From NCBI GenBank assembly GCA_902799765.1, contig CADCBZ010000035.1, forward strand, positions 1 through 37,248: a stretch of DNA of 37,248 nt, read 5' to 3'. Below the pieces are notes generated by a model that had not been told where the DNA came from, made no database searches, and saw only the letters and a list, made by a program, of their open reading frames with translations. Every line of letters starts with the position of its first letter. Position 1 is the first letter of the stretch. The position numbers were made by a program, and so were the translations under genes. Below are positions 1-7,164 of the stretch, piece by piece. The DNA is from an uncultured Prevotellaceae bacterium (GTDB taxonomy: Bacteria > Bacteroidota > Bacteroidia > Bacteroidales > Bacteroidaceae).

Positions 1-1
1 A

Positions 2-187
2 CGTGGTGATGCCGAAAAACTGCAATCACAGCTTTCCGATTATCGACGGACTATCATCCACGACATTCAAGCCAAGCAACTCAATATTGAGAGTATGACA
101 GTATTTCTGAATTTGGTTCAGGAGTCGCAACAACTTCTCAGTGCCTTGCGCCATACTGTGAGGGGAGCAAACAAGTTTGATGAGTAA
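2..187 (+). CDS. C-terminal fragment of an unrecognised protein
   Basis: An open frame enters from the left edge and stops at TAA 185-187, leaving 61 residues. The visible part is hydrophilic and probably helical, with a leucine- and glutamine-rich stretch (NLVQESQQLLSALRH) that could form a coiled coil. It ends KFDE. I do not recognise the family. A mobilization or other accessory protein is possible, but nothing in the fragment proves it. The start lies outside the window. The frame is supported by its regular, biased codon use and by the strong hairpin 100 bases downstream. Confidence 0.5.
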   Translation, partial: RGDAEKLQSQLSDYRRTIIHDIQAKQLNIESMTVFLNLVQESQQLLSALRHTVRGANKFDE

Positions 188-291
188 TTAACGTGAGTTC
201 GACGAAATCAGAAGAGTGTTAATTGGCTGTCGATAGCCCTCTCACATGCTATGGAATCTTCATCATCTTCAGCAAAAAGGCATATATAAAA
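188..291. other. intergenic spacer, nothing recognised
   Basis: No open frame, tRNA, promoter box or repeat is visible between the stop of the first fragment and the hairpin at 292. Confidence 0.5.
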
Positions 292-327
292 AATCGGCAC
301 CGCTTGGAGGCGATGCCGATTCTTTTT
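292..327. terminator. bidirectional intrinsic terminator
   Basis: AATCGGCA (292-299) pairs with TGCCGATT (314-321). After one mismatch three more pairs close a six-base loop. The plus side is followed by CTTTTT and the minus side by TTTTTTATA, so it can end both the rightward fragment and the leftward ribosomal operon that stops at 348. Confidence 0.8.
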
Positions 328-347
328 AATATTGTGTGACTTATGAA

Positions 348-1187
348 TTAGTCAGCAACAAGTGTGAAACGTCTGAAAGCGGTGATCTTCAGATCCTTGT
401 CCTGCTTAGCGAGCCACTGGGCAACAGTAGCCTTGTCGCCGTCGCCGAACTGGAACTCCTGGTCAACCAGACAGTTCTCCTTCAGGAACTTCTGAACACG
501 ACCCTTGGCGATGTTCTCGATCATAGGCATCTTGAGCTGAGCCTCGCCCTCGACCTTTGCTTCAGCAATGATCTTGCGAGCCTCGTCAGCCTGAGCCTGA
601 GTCAGCCAGCCCTTAGCCATGTTGCTCTCGATATGATCCTCAGAGTCAACGAGGTTGGGGACGAGGTGACCCTGCTCAGCAGCGGGTTTGTTGGTCTGTA
701 CCATGGTGCAAAGGGTGTTCTTACCCATGTGGTTGTAAACCTCGATGTTCTCACCCTCGAGAGTCAGGTAGCCGTCGAGCTCCATCTTCTCACCAGTGAT
801 ACCAGAACGCTGTGTCACAGCCTCCTGAGCGGTCTGACCGTTGATGTCGAGAGCCTTCACAGCCTCAATGTCTGCAGCCTTAGCGGCGATGGCAGCATCG
901 AGGATACTCTGGGTCAGGGCGATGAAGTCAGCGCCGTTGGCCACGAAGTCGGTCTCACACTTAAGGGCGAGCATGGCGGCAAAGCCGTCAACAGCCTTTA
1001 CGAGAACACAACCATTTGAAGTCTCACGGTCGCTACGCTTAGCAGCGATAGCGAGGCCACGCTCACGAAGGAGCTCCTTAGCCTTGTCGAAGTCGCCCTC
1101 AGCCTCGGTCAGAGCCTTCTTTACGTCAGCCAGACCAGCGCCAGTCATTGCGCGAAGCTTCTTGATATCGTCAATTGAAATTGCCAT
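348..1187 (-). CDS. tsf: elongation factor Ts, apparently lacking an internal segment
   Basis: EF-Ts is the cytosolic guanine-nucleotide exchange factor that regenerates EF-Tu-GTP. The N-terminal UBA-like domain (residues about 1-50, with LRAMTGAGLADVKKAL) and the EF-Tu contact motif CETDFVAN near residue 78 are clear. The C-terminal dimerisation part (HIESNMAKGW, IENIAKGR, FRRFTL) is also present. At 279 residues it is about 50 shorter than I expect for Bacteroidales EF-Ts. The usual block after the GH motif, with the conserved AM-AAMNP core, is absent: the protein runs from GHLV straight into PNLVDSED at about 660-664. The frame is intact. The gene is last in the rplM-rpsI-rpsB-tsf operon, 37 bases after rpsB. 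Family identity is certain. Whether the gap is real or an assembly artefact is not known. Confidence 0.93.
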   Translation of the reverse strand: MAISIDDIKKLRAMTGAGLADVKKALTEAEGDFDKAKELLRERGLAIAAKRSDRETSNGCVLVKAVDGFAAMLALKCETDFVANGADFIALTQSILDAAIAAKAADIEAVKALDINGQTAQEAVTQRSGITGEKMELDGYLTLEGENIEVYNHMGKNTLCTMVQTNKPAAEQGHLVPNLVDSEDHIESNMAKGWLTQAQADEARKIIAEAKVEGEAQLKMPMIENIAKGRVQKFLKENCLVDQEFQFGDGDKATVAQWLAKQDKDLKITAFRRFTLVAD

Positions 1188-1190
1188 AAT

Positions 1191-1218
1191 AATCTTTAAT
1201 GTTTAATCTTTAATGTTT
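1191..1218. repeat. exact tandem 14-mer between rpsB and tsf
   Basis: AATCTTTAATGTTT occurs twice in a row (1191-1204, 1205-1218) and a partial third copy follows. It fills almost the whole rpsB-tsf spacer, upstream of the tsf start codon. It is probably a slippage duplication; no function is evident. Confidence 0.7.
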
Positions 1219-1224
1219 AATGTA

Positions 1225-1969
1225 TTACTCTGCTGCGGGAGCCTCCTCCTCAGCCTCAGCCTTGGGAGCCTCTTCCTTGCGAGCCTTGCGGGCAACGCGC
1301 TTGGGCTTTGCCTCTTCAGCGTCAGCATCAGCCTGAGCGTCAGCAGCCTTCTCGTCGGCCTTCTCTGCCTTACGCTCCTCAATACCCTCAGCGATAGCAG
1401 AGCAGCAAGCGTTGAGAATTACCTCTACGCTGTCCTTAGCATCATCGTTAGCGGGAATCACAAAGTCGATATTGTTAGGATCAGAGTTGGTATCAACGAT
1501 ACCGAATACGGGGATACCCAGACGGTTAGCCTCACGAACAGCAATCTGCTCCTTCAGTACGTCAACCACGAACAGAGCGCTCGGCAGACGGGTCAGGTCG
1601 GCTATAGAACCAAGGTTCTTCTCCAACTTTGCACGCTGACGTGTGATCTGCAGCAGCTCACGCTTTGAAAGGTTTGAATATGTACCATCAGCCATCAGCT
1701 TGTCGATGTTCGCCATTTTCTTCACGGCCTTACGGATTGTGGGGAAGTTGGTGAGCATACCACCAGGCCAGCGCTCGATAACATAAGGCATGTTTACGCT
1801 AGCAGCCTTCTCTGCAATCACTTCTTAGCTGCGGTCTTGTGCAGGTCGATGATATGAATACCGTTACGCTCGGTGTAGATGTAGGGAGCCATTGCGGGGT
1901 TCCACTTACGCTTCAGGTGGCCGAAGTGACAGCCGGCCTGCAGCAACTGGTCAAAATTTGTTCTTGCCA
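1225..1969 (-). pseudogene. rpsB: ribosomal protein S2, frame broken by an internal deletion
   Basis: S2 is an essential protein of the small ribosomal subunit. From ATG 1969-1967 the first frame gives a normal S2 N-terminus ([39 protein letters not shown]). It then hits TGA at 1820-1818 after 50 residues. The second frame resumes at about 1821 with IAEKAASVNMPYVIERWPGG and continues correctly to the stop, 198 codons including a lysine-, glutamate- and alanine-rich tail. The S2 segment that normally joins them (KVDEAA... through VLFVATKKQAKE, roughly 30 residues) is missing, and the frame shifts by one. A living cell cannot lack S2, so this is either an assembly or sequencing deletion or one of two gene copies. 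A structured leader lies upstream at 2046-2092. Confidence 0.9.
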
Positions 1970-2045
1970 TTTTGATTTTCTTCTTTTTAAATTGTTTACT
2001 TTCTTTTTAATTCTGATTAGAATCAGCCGAAGGGTAGTCGTTATG

Positions 2046-2092
2046 AATCCCTCCAGTTTAGATACTAAACTGTTCAGTTTCCCAAAGGGATT
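2046..2092 (-). promoter_or_regulatory. structured rpsI-rpsB intergenic element, candidate S2 autoregulatory leader
   Basis: In transcript sense, AATCCC pairs with GGGATT (positions 2087-2092 with 2046-2051). These arms enclose a perfect 8-bp hairpin, CAGTTTAG-TAT-CTAAACTG (2072-2054). The outer arm overlaps the rpsI stop codon. The 121-base spacer before rpsB is unusually long for this compact operon. That fits a cis-regulatory leader for S2/EF-Ts, but a role is inference. Confidence 0.4.
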
Positions 2093-2477
2093 AACGCTTA
2101 CTGAACTGGAAGCGACGACGAGCTTTGGGCTGACCCGGCTTCTTACGCTCAACCTCACGGCTATCACGTGTCAGGAAACCAGCGTCCTTCAGCTTCTTCT
2201 TGTCCTCTTCGTTGATCTTCACCAAAGCACGAGCGATAGCGAGACGGAGTGCCTGGCTCTGGCCAGTGAAACCACCACCATCGAGGTTCACCTTGATGTC
2301 ATACTTCTCAGCTACTTCGAGCAGGTTCAGCGGCTGCTTAACCACATACTGCAGGATAGCTGAAGGGAAATATACCTCTAAATCCTTCTTGTTGATCGTG
2401 ATCTTACCAGTACCCTCAGAAACATATACGCGGGCTACTGAGCTCTTGCGACGACCTATTGCGTTAATTACTTCCAT
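2091..2477 (-). CDS. rpsI: 30S ribosomal protein S9
   Basis: Complete 128-residue S9, a component of the small-subunit head whose C-terminal tail contacts P-site tRNA. Recognised by AIGRRKSSVARVYV at the N-terminus, GGGFTGQSQALRLAIARAL in the middle, the DSREVERKKPGQPKARR stretch and the invariant end FSKR. It follows rplM by nine bases in the conserved L13-S9 pair and is therefore co-transcribed with it. Length and ends are normal. ATG 2477 is the only sensible start. Confidence 0.98.
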   Translation of the reverse strand: MEVINAIGRRKSSVARVYVSEGTGKITINKKDLEVYFPSAILQYVVKQPLNLLEVAEKYDIKVNLDGGGFTGQSQALRLAIARALVKINEEDKKKLKDAGFLTRDSREVERKKPGQPKARRRFQFSKR

Positions 2478-2486
2478 CTTTCCTTA

Positions 2487-2948
2487 TTATTTATACTGGT
2501 TAATATCAATAGTCTTTGGCTGCTGAGCGGCATGGGGATGCTCGGTACCCTCGTAGATATAGAGGTTGTTCAGCAGGCTGCGTCCGAGGGGACCCTTCGG
2601 CAGCATACCCTTCACAGCGTGACGGAGCATCTTCTCTACGCCACCGTTGCGCTTACGAAGCTCGGCGGGAGTCTGGAAGCGCTGGCCACCAGGATAGCCC
2701 GTGTAGCGGGTATAGACCTTATCAGTCTCTTTCTTACCAGTGAATACCACCTTATCGGCATTGATAAGGATTACATTGTCACCGCAGTCAACGTGCGGAG
2801 TGAAAGTTGGCTTGTACTTTCCACGAATCAGCTTTGCTACCTTAGAAGCGAGACGACCAACAACCTGGTCTGTGGCATCGATCACCACCCACTCCTTCTT
2901 TGCTGTTTCCTTATTAACGGAAAGCGTCTTGTAACTTAAAGTGTTCAT
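2487..2948 (-). CDS. rplM: 50S ribosomal protein L13
   Basis: Complete 153-residue L13, an early-assembly protein of the large subunit. Typical motifs are WVVIDATDQVVGRLAS, HVDCGDNVILINADKV, YTRYTGYPGGQ and the Bacteroidota-type end TEHPHAAQQPKTIDINQYK. I place the start at ATG 2948 (MNTLSYKT), as in relatives. An upstream in-frame extension to 3065 would translate the leader and has no L13 similarity. First gene of the leftward operon. A roughly 220-base leader separates it from the promoter at 3176-3183. Confidence 0.97.
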   Translation of the reverse strand: MNTLSYKTLSVNKETAKKEWVVIDATDQVVGRLASKVAKLIRGKYKPTFTPHVDCGDNVILINADKVVFTGKKETDKVYTRYTGYPGGQRFQTPAELRKRNGGVEKMLRHAVKGMLPKGPLGRSLLNNLYIYEGTEHPHAAQQPKTIDINQYK

Positions 2949-3172
2949 TTTAAATTTTAATTTTACTACTAAAAAACAGTTTAACTTAATAATTAATGTA
3001 CGCACATAAACCCACATCCGAGGTTTGACGCCCGGCTGCAAGTCTAACGAACGCACAGGAATCATAAGATCCCTTGCTGGACTGACGATTCACGAACCAC
3101 TGTGCCCGGCCAAAGACACCGCTATTCACACCTCAATCCCTGAGGATTCTAAGTCTCTCCTCAATAATCGGA
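2949..3172 (-). promoter_or_regulatory. long 5' leader of the rplM-rpsI-rpsB-tsf operon
   Basis: About 220 bases lie between the promoter and the L13 start, with no convincing gene. In transcript sense the leader starts with a small hairpin (AATCC-TCAG-GGATT, 3150-3137). It stays GC-richer than normal spacer until about 3000, then becomes AU-rich next to the start codon. Ribosomal leaders of this length often bind one of the operon's own products. I do not recognise it as a named RNA family. Confidence 0.4.
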
Positions 3173-3221
3173 CTGCAAAGGTACACATATTTTATTATAC
3201 GTGCGCGCCTTTGCAGTCCGA
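3168..3221. repeat. 14-bp inverted repeat over the rplM promoter
   Basis: TCGGACTGCAAAGG (3168-3181) and CCTTTGCAGTCCGA (3208-3221) are perfect inverted copies separated by 26 bases. The left copy contains the minus-strand -7 box TACCTTTG (3183-3176). The right copy repeats the box core pointing the other way but lacks its TA. The symmetry could be an operator or the trace of a promoter duplication. Confidence 0.6.
3176..3183 (-). promoter_or_regulatory. promoter -7 box for the ribosomal operon
   Basis: TACCTTTG on the minus strand, followed by CAG, matches the Bacteroidota TAnnTTTG consensus. No good TTTG box is seen 20 bases upstream. Confidence 0.6.
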
Positions 3222-3245
3222 CGAATAGAATTTTATGATTATTTA

Positions 3246-3266
3246 ACTTTTAAGCGGCTTAAAAGT
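3246..3266 (-). terminator. AT-rich palindrome at the pnp stop codon
   Basis: ACTTTTAAGC (3246-3255) and GCTTAAAAGT (3257-3266) are perfect inverted arms around one base and include the pnp stop codon. The hairpin is weak and only an AU-rich stretch follows, so termination is possible but not certain. Confidence 0.4.
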
Positions 3267-5604
3267 CCATGTTATCGAGTGAATCGCTGAAATCCTTAGC
3301 CTCGTTGTTCTCCTTCGGAGCCTCCCCCTGATGATGGCGATGCTCAGGACGCTCACGACGGTCACCATTACGACGGTCACCACGATCGGGTCGGCGGTCA
3401 CGACGATCACCACGATCGCGACGCTCTCCGCGCTCAGGGCGCTCACCACGGGCAGGGCGCTCTACATAGTCAGCGGGCTTCTCAATCAGCACACGATGAG
3501 AAAGCTTGTACTTTCCAGTCTTCGGATCGATCTCCAGCAGCTTCACCTGGATTTTGTCGCCTTCCTTGATGCCAGCCTCCTCGACGGTCTCAAGACGCTT
3601 CCAGTCGATCTCAGAGATATGGAGCAGACCATCCTTACCAGGCATGATCTCTACGAAGCAGCCGTAAGGCATGATGCTGCGGACAGTTCCCTCGTAGATC
3701 TCACCCACCTCAGGGATAGCCACGATGGCCTTGATCTTTGCGATGGCAGCATCGATGCTCTCCTTGTTAGGAGCAGATACCTGTACCTTACCCACACCGT
3801 CGGTCTCGTCGATGGTGATGGTAGCACCCGTATCCTCCTGCATCTGCTGGATGATCTTACCACCAGGGCCAATGACAGCACCAATGAACTCCTTCGGAAT
3901 CTCGAAGGCCTCGATACGGGGAACCTGAGGCTTCATCTCTGCACGCGGCTCAGCGATGGTGTCGGTGAGGCACTTCAGGATGTGCTCACGACCAGCCTTA
4001 GCCTGCATCAGAGCCTTCTCGAGAATGTCGAAGCTCAGACCGTCGCACTTGATATCCATCTGAGTAGCGGTCAGACCATCCTTTGTACCAGTGGTCTTGA
4101 AGTCCATATCACCCAGGTGGTCCTCATCACCGAGGATATCTGAGAGTACTGCATACTTATCTTCTCCAGGATTCTTGATCAGACCCATGGCGATACCAGA
4201 AACGGGCTTCTTCATAGGAACACCAGCGTCCATCAGGGCGAGGGTACCGGCACAAACGGTAGCCATTGAAGAAGAACCATTAGACTCGAGGATCTGAGAC
4301 ACCAGACGAACGGTGTAAGGGAAGTCCTCAGGAATCTGACCCTTCAGACCGCGCCATGCGAGGTGACCATGACCAATCTCACGACGACCTACGCCGCGCT
4401 GAGCCTTGGCCTCACCCGTACAGAACGGTGGGAAGTTATAGTGAAGGAGGAAACGCTGATAACCGTGCTCCAGCACATCGTCAACGAGTTTCTCATCGAG
4501 CTTCGTACCAAGCGTACAGGTGCTCAAAGACTGTGTCTCACCACGCGTGAAGATGGAGCTTCCGTGAGGCATGGGCAGCGGAGAAACCTCGCACCAGATG
4601 GGGCGGATCTCGTCGGTCTTACGACCATCGAGACGGATACCCTCATCGAGGATGCAACGACGCATAGCATCACGCTCTACATCGTGATAGTAGCGATCCA
4701 TCATCGCATACTTCTCCTCCAGCTCGTCCTCAGTGAGGTCAGCGTGGTCGGCAGCATACTTCTCCTTGAAGTCTGCGAGGATCTTCTCGAAGGCCTCAGC
4801 ACGAGCCTGCTTCTCAAGGGCCTGCTTGGTGATATCGTAGGCGGGCTGATAGAGCTCCTTGTTCATCTGCTCACGCAGCTCCTCGTCGTTCACCTCATGA
4901 TCGTACTCGCGCTTCACATCCTTACCCAGTTCCTTAGAGAGCTCAGTCTGGAGTTCGCACATCGGCTTGATGGCAGCCATAGCAGCCTTCAAGGCACCGA
5001 TCATATCCTGTTCTGACACCTCTTTCATCTCACCCTCCACCATCATAATGTTCTCGGCAGAAGCACCGACCATGATGTCCATGTCGGCTTCCTTCATCTG
5101 CTCGAAGGTAGGATTGATCACATACTCACCGTTCACGCGGGCCACGCGCACCTCACTGATGGGGCACTCGAAGGGAATGTCTGAGCAGGCCAGAGCAGCA
5201 GAGGCAGCAAAACCTGCCAGTGCATCGGGCTGATCTACACCATCTGCAGAGAGCAGCATCACATTCACGAATACCTCAGCGTGATAGTTTGACGGGAAGA
5301 GCGGGCGGAGCACACGGTCCACCAGTCGTGATGTCAGGATTTCGTTGTCGCTGGCTTTGCCTTCGCGCTTGGTAAATCCGCCGGGGAAACGACCGGCTGC
5401 ACTGTACTGTTCACGATAATCTACCTGCAAAGGCATGAAATCTGTTCCGGGAACTGCATCTTTTGCGGCACAAACAGTGGCCAGGAGTACGGTATTGTTC
5501 ATCTTCAACATGACAGCACCATCGGTCTGTTTTGCCACTTTCCCGGTTTCAATGGTGATGGTACGTCCATCAGCCAATTGAAGGGTCTTTGTAATTACGT
5601 TCAT
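3259..5604 (-). CDS. pnp: polyribonucleotide nucleotidyltransferase (PNPase)
   Basis: PNPase degrades RNA 3' to 5' by phosphorolysis, releasing nucleoside diphosphates. The 781-residue product has two RNase PH domains (about 10-140 and 315-540, the second with [19 protein letters not shown] and the catalytic-region motif DHLGDMDFK). A KH domain follows (about 560-620, [17 protein letters not shown]), then an S1 domain (about 630-700, [21 protein letters not shown]). It is about 70 residues longer than the E. coli enzyme because of a C-terminal tail. Residues 716-757 of that tail repeat Arg-Gly-Asp/Glu-rich units, and it ends acidic. Start ATG 5604 lies about 60 bases after a promoter, and a hairpin leader sits between. 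It is a single-gene unit, separated from rplM. Confidence 0.97.
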   Translation of the reverse strand: MNVITKTLQLADGRTITIETGKVAKQTDGAVMLKMNNTVLLATVCAAKDAVPGTDFMPLQVDYREQYSAAGRFPGGFTKREGKASDNEILTSRLVDRVLRPLFPSNYHAEVFVNVMLLSADGVDQPDALAGFAASAALACSDIPFECPISEVRVARVNGEYVINPTFEQMKEADMDIMVGASAENIMMVEGEMKEVSEQDMIGALKAAMAAIKPMCELQTELSKELGKDVKREYDHEVNDEELREQMNKELYQPAYDITKQALEKQARAEAFEKILADFKEKYAADHADLTEDELEEKYAMMDRYYHDVERDAMRRCILDEGIRLDGRKTDEIRPIWCEVSPLPMPHGSSIFTRGETQSLSTCTLGTKLDEKLVDDVLEHGYQRFLLHYNFPPFCTGEAKAQRGVGRREIGHGHLAWRGLKGQIPEDFPYTVRLVSQILESNGSSSMATVCAGTLALMDAGVPMKKPVSGIAMGLIKNPGEDKYAVLSDILGDEDHLGDMDFKTTGTKDGLTATQMDIKCDGLSFDILEKALMQAKAGREHILKCLTDTIAEPRAEMKPQVPRIEAFEIPKEFIGAVIGPGGKIIQQMQEDTGATITIDETDGVGKVQVSAPNKESIDAAIAKIKAIVAIPEVGEIYEGTVRSIMPYGCFVEIMPGKDGLLHISEIDWKRLETVEEAGIKEGDKIQVKLLEIDPKTGKYKLSHRVLIEKPADYVERPARGERPERGERRDRGDRRDRRPDRGDRRNGDRRERPEHRHHQGEAPKENNEAKDFSDSLDNMDF

Positions 5605-5639
5605 CTTAAATTAAAACATCTAAAAATATAAAAAATAGC

Positions 5640-5663
5640 ACGACCCAATCGCTAAGGGTCGCG
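5640..5663 (-). promoter_or_regulatory. hairpin plus U-tract in the pnp leader, possible attenuator
   Basis: In transcript sense CGACCC pairs with GGGTCG (arms 5661-5656 and 5646-5641), extended by a G-U and a C-G pair. CTATTTTTTA follows at once. This has the form of an intrinsic terminator but sits between the pnp promoter and start codon. PNPase autoregulates through a leader stem in E. coli. A similar role here is inference. Confidence 0.5.
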
Positions 5664-5673
5664 AAAATCGGCA

Positions 5674-5705
5674 CAAAGGTACACATTATTATATTAATTA
5701 ACGAA
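5674..5705 (-). promoter_or_regulatory. pnp promoter
   Basis: On the minus strand, TTCG (5705-5702), 20 bases, then TACCTTTG (5681-5674). This matches the Bacteroidota -33/-7 arrangement with one mismatch in the -33 box. Confidence 0.65.
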
Positions 5706-5765
5706 GAAATGCTGATTATTTTTCAATTTTTCACTTTTAACTTTTCACTTTTCCTTTCTTTTTCG

Positions 5766-5773
5766 TACCTTTG
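5766..5773 (+). promoter_or_regulatory. promoter -7 box for the thioredoxin-like lipoprotein gene
   Basis: TACCTTTG followed by CAG lies 11 bases before ATG 5785. The upstream -33 region is a run of CTTTT units with no clear TTTG. Confidence 0.6.
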
Positions 5774-5784
5774 CAGCCACGACA

Positions 5785-6913
5785 ATGAAACATATGAGAA
5801 AGGCGGTAGCCATGATGCTGGCCGCACTAACAATCGCCTCATGTAGCGATAACAAATTCACGGTGGAAGGCCAGATCGGCAACGCCAAGGACTCTGTGCT
5901 CTATTTCGAGAATGTAGGACTGGAGGGTATCAACGTACTCGACTCTGTGAAACTCAGTGATGACGGTGACTTCTCTTTCCGTCAGGAGGCTCCTGGTGCG
6001 CCCGAGTTCTATCGCCTACGCATTGCAGACCAGATCATCAACGTGAGCATCGACTCCACAGAGACTGTACAGATCAAGGGAACCTATCCGAATATGGCCT
6101 CTGACTATACCGTCAGCGGTTCCGAGAACTGCGAAAAGATCAGGGAACTGACTCTGAAACAGATGGATCTGCAGAGCCGTGCCATCGCCATCCAGAAGGA
6201 TCCCTCAATCACCATCAACCATGCCAACGACAGCATCCAGAAGATCATCAATGCCTATAAGGAGGAAGCCCATGAAGGCCTACTCTTATTTCGCGCTCTT
6301 CCAGACCATTGGAAACTATCTGATCTTCAACCCGAAGAGCAACAAGGAGGACATCAAGGCCTTTGCTGCCGTAGCTACCAGCTGGGACACCTACTACCCC
6401 CATGCCGAGCGTGGTCAGAACCTGCATAACATTGCTATCGAAGGCATGAAGAACCAGCGTATCATCGAATCGCAGAACCGCGACATTCAGGTGGACGCCA
6501 ATAAGGTGAGCGAGGCCGGCGTGCTGGATATCGCCCTGCTTGACAATAAAGGTCAGGAGCGCCATCTCACAGACCTGAAAGGTAAGGTTGTATTACTCGA
6601 CTTCCACATCTTCGCCCTCGAGGATTCTCCAGCCCGTATCATCAGGCTCCGTGAACTCTATAATAAGTATCAGCAGCAGGGATTCGAGGTGTATCAGGTG
6701 TCGCTCGATCCTGACGAGCATTTCTGGAAACAGCAGACAGCTGCCCTTCCTTGGATCAGCGTACGCGATGCCAACGGTGTGAACTCTCAGCGTCTGATGC
6801 TCTATAACATCCAGACGGTGCCCGATTATTTCCTGATTGACCGAGGCAACAACCTCGTGAAACGTGCCGCTCTGATCAAAGACCTCGAGGCAGAGATTAA
6901 GAAGCTGCTATAG
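5785..6913 (+). pseudogene. DUF4369 / thioredoxin-like lipoprotein, frame broken by a deletion
   Basis: The first frame starts at ATG 5785 with a lipoprotein signal (lipobox IASC, Cys20). It continues as a beta-rich DUF4369-type domain (FTVEGQIGNAKDSVLYFENV) to about residue 160. At 6266-6271 the frame is lost and would stop at 6429. From ATG 6272 the next frame carries the rest (MKAYSYFALFQTIGNYLIF, then a thioredoxin-like domain with LKGKVVLLDFHIFA and TVPDYFLIDR) to the stop at 6913. I expect roughly a dozen residues to be missing at the join. The thioredoxin fold has no CXXC where TlpA proteins have it (FHIFALEDSPA), so the intact protein would not be an ordinary disulfide reductase. Likely outer-membrane or periplasmic anchoring. 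Exact function unknown. Confidence 0.8.
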
Positions 6914-6914
6914 G

Positions 6915-7017
6915 AAGTGAGAAGTGAAAAGTGAAAAGTGAGGAGAGAGTAGCCGAAACGTTAAAAAACCACAAGGCGCAGCAACTTTTCACTTTTCATT
7001 TCTCCCTTCTCTCTTCT
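6915..7017. repeat. inverted pair of AAAAGTGA-type repeat tracts
   Basis: GAAGTGAAAAGTGAAAAGTG-type units (6915-6945) are followed 40 bases later by their complement (ACTTTTCACTTTTCATTTC, 6985-7003, then CT-rich sequence to 7017). Similar tracts lie at 5728-5757 and inside the S46 peptidase gene at about 25360-25392, so it is a dispersed low-complexity repeat in this genome. Confidence 0.6.
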
Positions 7018-7023
7018 TTTTTG

Positions 7024-7031
7024 TACCTTTG
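7024..7031 (+). promoter_or_regulatory. tRNA-Val promoter -7 box
   Basis: TACCTTTG, then CACCC, lies 15 bases before the first tRNA base, in the usual position for tRNA promoters of this phylum. Confidence 0.6.
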
Positions 7032-7046
7032 CACCCGCAAAGACAG

Positions 7047-7120
7047 GTCGGCATAGCTCAGCTGGTTAGAGTATCACCTTGACATGGTGGGGGTCCTTGG
7101 TCCGAATCCAAGTGTCGACA
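7047..7120 (+). tRNA. tRNA-Val (anticodon GAC)
   Basis: A cloverleaf can be folded over 74 bases. The acceptor stem GTCGGCA pairs with TGTCGAC (one G-U). The D arm is GCTCAGCTGGTTAGAGT. The anticodon stem TCACC/GGTGG carries the loop TTGACAT, giving anticodon GAC. The T arm CTTGG/CCAAG carries the loop TCCGAAT. The discriminator is A and the 3' CCA is not encoded (CGA follows). Confidence 0.95.
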
Positions 7121-7130
7121 CGAAGAAACA

Positions 7131-7162
7131 AAATAATGGCAACCATCGGGTTGCCATTATTT
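7131..7162. terminator. bidirectional terminator after tRNA-Val
   Basis: A perfect 14-bp stem, AAATAATGGCAACC with GGTTGCCATTATTT, closes a four-base loop (7145-7148). It separates the tRNA gene from the convergent esterase gene that ends at 7165 and can serve both. Confidence 0.8.
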
Positions 7163-7164
7163 AA

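Noticed and set aside
336-1019. Long plus-strand open frame opposite tsf (and similar frames opposite rpsB, rpsI and pnp)
   Set aside because: Antisense shadow of a strongly recognised gene; its leucine- and serine-rich product matches no family I know and only mirrors the codon bias of the real gene.
3334-3459. Short repeats in the pnp 3' part as a CRISPR-like array
   Set aside because: The units are in-frame codons for an Arg-Gly-Asp/Glu tail, with irregular spacing and no spacers.
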